Source: Streptomyces sclerotialus (GTDB lineage Bacteria > Actinomycetota > Actinomycetes > Streptomycetales > Streptomycetaceae). Taken from it: DNA of 64,000 nt. The position numbers and the translations under genes were made by a program. The stretch's first letter is position 1, and every line of letters begins with the position of its first letter. The notes below the pieces were generated by a model. The model had not been told where the DNA came from, made no database searches, and was given only the letters and a program-made list of their open reading frames with translations. The stretch spans positions 1 to 64,000 of the forward strand of contig JODX01000019.1 in assembly GCA_000719105.1 (NCBI GenBank), in the 5' to 3' direction. Below, piece after piece: positions 60,275 to 64,000 of this stretch.

Positions 60275-60939
60275 CCACCCCCCGCGCTCCCCTGACCCGT
60301 ACCGAACTGGCGGACCTTCTCACCGATGCCGCGCAGAGCGTCTCCGGCATTCTCACCGCCGAGTATCCGACGGCCCCGAGCCGCTCCTACCTGCACCCCG
60401 TACTGGGCGCGCTGGCGGCCGGGCCCCAGGTGGTCGGCGAGCTGAACGACCGCCTCGAAGGGTTCGTGGCCGCCGAGCCGCGCTCCGCCACCCCGGCGGG
60501 CCTGTTCACTGTGGCCTCCTACGCCTCTGCGCTGGGGTGGCTCACCGAGTCCCTCGCCGAGCTGACCGCCTCGGTCGACCAGATCTGCACCCGCGTGGGC
60601 ATCCCCACCGAGCCTCGGGTTCCGGTCTTCGCCGCGCCCGACGACGCCGAAGGAGACGGCGAGTTCGACTTCGCGTTCAGCGCGTTGGAGCTGGCGACGA
60701 TCCGCATCGCGGCCGAGGCCGCCGGCCTCGCGCCGGACGACTACGTCAAGGTCCTCTCCGAGTCGCTGCTCGCCGCCTCCCGGATCACCGACGCCTGCAT
60801 GGAGATCTCCAGCGGCCTGCTCGAAGACGCCGCGTATGTCCTCGACGAGGCAACCGACCACGTCTGGCTCGGCGACGGCCCCGGCAGCCTGCCCACCCTG
60901 GTCCGCTCCCTGCTTGCTCGGATGGAGGCGGCGGAGTGA
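60271..60939 (+). CDS. Hypothetical helical protein
   Basis: 222 residues from ATG at 60271, four-base overlap with the previous gene. It is almost entirely helical (RTELADLLTDAAQSVSGILT, SYASALGWLTESLAELTASV, LATIRIAAEAAGLAPDDYVK), and an acidic loop lies in the middle. No family was recognised. It is coupled to the next gene by a GTGA overlap. Confidence 0.6.
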   Translation: MTTPRAPLTRTELADLLTDAAQSVSGILTAEYPTAPSRSYLHPVLGALAAGPQVVGELNDRLEGFVAAEPRSATPAGLFTVASYASALGWLTESLAELTASVDQICTRVGIPTEPRVPVFAAPDDAEGDGEFDFAFSALELATIRIAAEAAGLAPDDYVKVLSESLLAASRITDACMEISSGLLEDAAYVLDEATDHVWLGDGPGSLPTLVRSLLARMEAAE

Positions 60940-61757
60940 ACCCGTACGACGCGAACACGTGCCCCGGTACACGCCTTGCTGCCGAGATGCTCGGCGTCTC
61001 AGAAGTCAGCGCGCTCAACATCGCGTATCGCCCTGGTGAGCCGCTGTACCGGGCCGCGACGCGGGTGATCAGGGCCGCTTACGAGCTTGACGAGCGGCAC
61101 GACCGAGTGACGCACACGGCCCAGAACGCTCTCAGGCTGCTCGGACCCGTCGGGCGCGGCGAACTCGGCGGTGCACGCGTCTCCTACGCTCTGCTGCGGA
61201 CCGCGGTCCAGCAGATCGGAAATCTGCTCGCCCGGCAGGATCGGGCTTGCGACCAGCTCGTCGAGGACATCTCCGCGTACCGCCGTCTTCTGCCCGATCC
61301 AGATGCTGCGGAGCGCTCGACCACGCAGGTCCATGAGCTTGACCAGGGACGAAGCTCCGGTCGGGACGACGACTGGGCCATCGCGGGTAATCGCCGGCTC
61401 AGGGCTCTGGAAGCCGTCGAGGCCGGCGGCCTCCGCCTCCGCCTCACCGCGATCGGCGACGACCCCTACCTCTCGGATGGGACGGGCCTGCGTCCCCAGC
61501 CGCTGGCCGCGACCGTCCGGCGGCTGGTCGCCGACGGGCTACTGCAGCAGGACTCCAGCGAGAACCCGTACCGGCCCGGACAGCTCCTCTCACTCACGCC
61601 GCACGGCGAAGCCGTCCTTCGCGAAGCGCGTACGGCGACGCCACGGGTGTCCGCCGCCCTCAGCCGCAGCAACGCGCCGGCGGCCCCCGGTGCCCTCGCC
61701 GATTCGGCCGCCCTGCCCGTCACCACGGCGGTCGGCAAACCCTCCCGTTCCCGCTGA
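60936..61757 (+). CDS. Hypothetical protein, possible winged-helix C-terminus
   Basis: 273 residues from GTG at 60936. The N-terminal 130 residues are helical (YRAATRVIRAAYELDERHDR, YALLRTAVQQIGNLLARQDR). The C-terminal part has PLAATVRRLVADGLLQQDSS and GQLLSLTPHGEAVLREART, resembling the end of a winged-helix domain as in MarR/PadR proteins. DNA binding is a guess. Confidence 0.6.
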   Translation: MNPYDANTCPGTRLAAEMLGVSEVSALNIAYRPGEPLYRAATRVIRAAYELDERHDRVTHTAQNALRLLGPVGRGELGGARVSYALLRTAVQQIGNLLARQDRACDQLVEDISAYRRLLPDPDAAERSTTQVHELDQGRSSGRDDDWAIAGNRRLRALEAVEAGGLRLRLTAIGDDPYLSDGTGLRPQPLAATVRRLVADGLLQQDSSENPYRPGQLLSLTPHGEAVLREARTATPRVSAALSRSNAPAAPGALADSAALPVTTAVGKPSRSR

Positions 61758-61789
61758 CCCTTTCTTCCCTTTGAAGAGGAGGACGCTCC

Positions 61790-62575
61790 ATGTCCGCCCC
61801 CGTACAGCTTCCCGCCTTCTCTATCGGCTCGGTCGATGCTCAGCGGATCGTGGACGCGCTCTCCCTGATGGAGCCGAAGTGGACCGCCTGGTCGGCGATG
61901 ACCTTGGCCCAGGAGGACCGCCCTACGCGCGTGCGCGACGTCGCCGTCCGGCTCCCCTTCGTCAGCGAGCAGTTCGTCGGCAAGAGGCTGGCCACGATGC
62001 ACGCTGACGGGTCGGTCACCCGGGACGACGACCGTCGCGGAGCTCCGTACCGGCTCAGCATGCTCGGCGAGTCGCTGGCTCCCGTGCACCGCTTCGTGCC
62101 GGGCTGGTCCCACGCCTACCTGTCGCTCGGCCGGATGGCCGAAGCCGAACGCGTCGAGGACGCTCTGCGCCGACTGCGTCTTCGGCACACGACCGCCGTG
62201 ATCAGGTCCTCGACGCGGGCGGCCCGATGCGGTTCTTCCACATCGCCGAGGAGGCCGGTCTGGACACCAGCTTCACTTGGCATCGGCTCCTCCGGATTCA
62301 GGCCGACGGCCTGGTCGACTGCACGGGTCCGCGCCACGGCGCCCCCTACGTGCTGACCGACACCTGTGGCGCTGGAGGCCGTCTACGCGAGCGTCGAGGA
62401 CTGGCGCGAGCCCGTCGCCGCGCGGCGGACCCCGTCGGCTCCACTCCCCGTCGCGGCGGCCACGCGCACCCATGCCGGCATCCCTCTGGGGGCGGACGGC
62501 GCCCGGACCGCAGCAGCCCTGCGGCGGAGCGTCGCCGCGCCGAACGCCCTGTTCAGCCATGTGCCGCAGCCGTAA
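61790..62575 (+). pseudogene. Tandem HxlR-like winged-helix regulator with two frameshifts
   Basis: ATG at 61790 behind GAAGAGGAGG. First HxlR-like unit: VDALSLMEPKWTAWSAMTLA, LPFVSEQFVGKRLATMHADG, DRRGAPYRLS. Near 62205 (GTGATCAGGTCCTCGAC) one base is missing and the second unit continues in another frame: VLDAGGPMRFFHIAEEAGLD, LLRIQADGLVDCTGPRHGAP. Near 62360 the frame returns (VALEAVYASVEDWREPVAAR) and ends at 62575. The two indels compensate, but a stop at 62354-62356 truncates the protein as written. The ancestral product would be about 260 residues with two wings. Confidence 0.65.
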
Positions 62576-62751
62576 CTGCGGGTGTCGGCGGCCGGGACCG
62601 CCCAGTCGGCTCCGGGCCGGGGCCGGAGACCCGGGTGGTGCTGAGAGCCAGAGCCGTCTCACCGCTGCCACAGCGTCCGCCTGTGCTCCAGCCGCTAGTC
62701 CTGCTGCGCATGCGGGCGCACTCCTTTCCTACGCCGCCCGGAGCTTCGCCC

Positions 62752-63687
62752 ATGCACACCTCTGATGACCCGTACCTCTTCGAGGAGGTGCTGGTCAGCC
62801 CCATGTACCTGGCCGGTTCCAACGGGGCTGGCGATGCCGGCTTCGCCCCGGTCGCTCACTGGCCGCACCACTACCTCGACGAGGGCCCCTGCCAGCTCGT
62901 CGTCACCTCGCCCGACGAACGGATTCGGATCGGCTGGTTCGGCGACGACTTCGAACTGTGGAGGATCACCGCAGCCGCAGAGGCTGTCTCCGCACCCCGC
63001 TGGACGGCCACCTTCAACCACGTCACCCCGGCCGAGATCGTCGCCGGCCTCACCACCGCGCTGGCCCATGACTACGCCGGAGCCGACGCCTACGACGGCA
63101 ACGGACGCTTCCTGGCCAACCCGTCGTATCGCTGGGCCGACGCCGTGCAGCCGCTGACCAACGCCGGCTGGCGTCGCAAGGCCGCTGAGCGAGGCACCGT
63201 CGAGATCGTCGCCCCCGACGGACAGGCTGGCGTCCTGATCGACAACCGTCTCTCCGGATGGGACGACGAGACCGTCACGCTATGGGCCGGTCCACCGGGC
63301 TGGGGCACTCGGGCGGAGGCAGTGTTCACGGCCCGCACCCCGACCCATCTGATCGCCGCTACGGCAGCCGTCATGGTGAGCTCGGCCCCGGTGATCCGTG
63401 AACGGCACCAGATCGACCAACGGATGGAGCACCTGGTCACGCTCACCCCGGTCGCCCAGGTCGCCGATCCCCAGGTCCCTTGTACTCCAACCCCGCTCGA
63501 CGTGCGCCGCACCGCTGTCGTCCAGGCTGTCCACCGCGCCGCGCGTGCCCCGCGCACCGCAGCCGACCTCCGGGTGATGGCCGCCCAGAGCCGCACCGCG
63601 GGCGCGGTGCAGAACCGGTCGAGCAACTTCGCTCCCGCCGCAGTCACGCCGCCGATCAGTGCGTCGGCTCCACGACACAGCCGGTAA
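62752..63687 (+). CDS. DUF317-domain protein
   Basis: 311 residues from ATG at 62752 (CCCGGAGCTTCGCCC upstream). Two DUF317 units: first with SPMYLAGSNGAGDAGFAPVA and IGWFGDDFELWRITAAA, second with WADAVQPLTNAGWRRKAAER and WAGPPGWGTRAEAVFTARTP. A basic disordered tail follows. The domain is almost confined to Streptomyces and its mobile elements; function unknown. Confidence 0.8.
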   Translation: MHTSDDPYLFEEVLVSPMYLAGSNGAGDAGFAPVAHWPHHYLDEGPCQLVVTSPDERIRIGWFGDDFELWRITAAAEAVSAPRWTATFNHVTPAEIVAGLTTALAHDYAGADAYDGNGRFLANPSYRWADAVQPLTNAGWRRKAAERGTVEIVAPDGQAGVLIDNRLSGWDDETVTLWAGPPGWGTRAEAVFTARTPTHLIAATAAVMVSSAPVIRERHQIDQRMEHLVTLTPVAQVADPQVPCTPTPLDVRRTAVVQAVHRAARAPRTAADLRVMAAQSRTAGAVQNRSSNFAPAAVTPPISASAPRHSR

Positions 63688-63751
63688 TTGCCGGACCGGC
63701 CTTCCGCCGCTTTCAGCCCAAGCCATACCCCTGAACCAAGGGAGTTACGTC

Positions 63752-64000
63752 ATGCCCACCGCCACCGCGCTCGACCAGGCCACAGCCATGATCGAGAAAA
63801 CCTGGGGCCAGCCCATCGAGATTCTGGAAACCATCGCGGTGCAACGCCCAAGCGAGGATCCACTCCTGCGCTCGGCCATGCATGTCCGCTCGGCTCTGGC
63901 CATCACCGACAACGCAGTGGCCGTGCACCAAAATCGTCTGCACGCCCTTACCCGGCCCGGGTACGTGCCGGCCTTCTACGAACTGAACCAAATCACCAGC
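63752..64000 (+). CDS. Hypothetical protein (3' partial)
   Basis: 83 codons from ATG at 63752 behind CCAAGGGAGTTACGTC to the window edge. The sequence is helical (ATALDQATAMIEKTWGQPIE, SAMHVRSALAITDNAVAVHQ). No family could be assigned from this part. Confidence 0.6.
   Translation, partial: MPTATALDQATAMIEKTWGQPIEILETIAVQRPSEDPLLRSAMHVRSALAITDNAVAVHQNRLHALTRPGYVPAFYELNQITS

Larger units (their letters stand above)
29775..64000. mobile_element. Integrative conjugative element with serine integrase and type IV secretion genes (right end outside the window)
   Basis: The left end is inside lplA with the integrase just inside. The content is typical of actinobacterial T4SS-type elements: SCO6880/PrgI-like, VirB4-like, VirD4-like, VirB6/TrbL-like, DUF6112, DUF317 and DUF4913 proteins. 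It also has cargo: an SMC-Toprim cassette, a DUF5655 protein and an orphan methyltransferase. No relaxase, replication initiator or attR was seen before 64000, so the element exceeds 34 kb. Classic Streptomyces elements use a single FtsK-like TraB and a tyrosine integrase; this one has neither in the window. Confidence 0.85.

Overview
The window is high-GC actinobacterial DNA and almost certainly a Streptomyces chromosome. Evidence: GC-rich third codon positions, GTG starts with GGAGG-type ribosome binding sites, a SARP regulator, PAS-LuxR regulators, rare in-frame TTA codons in regulators, modular type I PKS sequence, and conjugation genes of the SCO6880 / DUF317 / DUF4913 kind.

Layout. (1) 1-3.8 kb: 3' end of a SpoIIE-type phosphatase/kinase-fold protein, two tandem-domain universal stress proteins, and a small orphan ORF. 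(2) 3.9-24.4 kb: remnant of a polyene-macrolide-type biosynthetic cluster. It holds a large SARP-AAA regulator, a decayed PAS-LuxR gene, a Tat-exported cholesterol-oxidase-like flavoenzyme, two intact PAS-LuxR regulators, a P450, a two-gene ABC exporter and a modular PKS. The PKS is broken twice: the N-terminal half of a DH domain is missing with a frame change near 21.16 kb, and the gene stops inside its second KS near 24.37 kb, where it is joined to an unrelated MoxR/VWA operon. PimM-like operator sequences lie before the PKS/exporter pair and before the P450. (3) 24.4-29.8 kb: MoxR ATPase, VWA/metallopeptidase-like protein, P-loop kinase, EamA exporter with a divergent Lrp regulator, and a lipoate-protein ligase gene cut inside its RRISGGGAMF motif.

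(4) 29.8 kb to the end: an integrative conjugative element. A large serine integrase sits at the left end inside the lipoate ligase gene. Next comes a four-gene, translationally coupled cassette encoding a Toprim-like protein, two winged-helix proteins and an SMC-like ATPase, which resembles Wadjet/MksBEFG plasmid-defence systems in architecture but looks divergent. A DUF5655 protein and an orphan DNA methyltransferase follow. From 41.7 kb runs a type IV secretion transfer region: NlpC/P60 hydrolase, VirB2-like DUF6112, VirB8-like, TrbL/VirB6-like, SCO6880/PrgI-like, VirB4-like ATPase and a VirD4-like coupling protein split by a frameshift. A long train of small, overlapping accessory genes follows (tandem DnaB-N protein, DUF4913, RelE-like, tandem HxlR, DUF317). 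The right end of the element and any relaxase are outside the window.

The main points are the SMC cassette carried by a conjugative element, the eroded polyene cluster with recognisable junctions, and the cluster of frameshifts in the transfer region. The last could be true decay or sequencing error.
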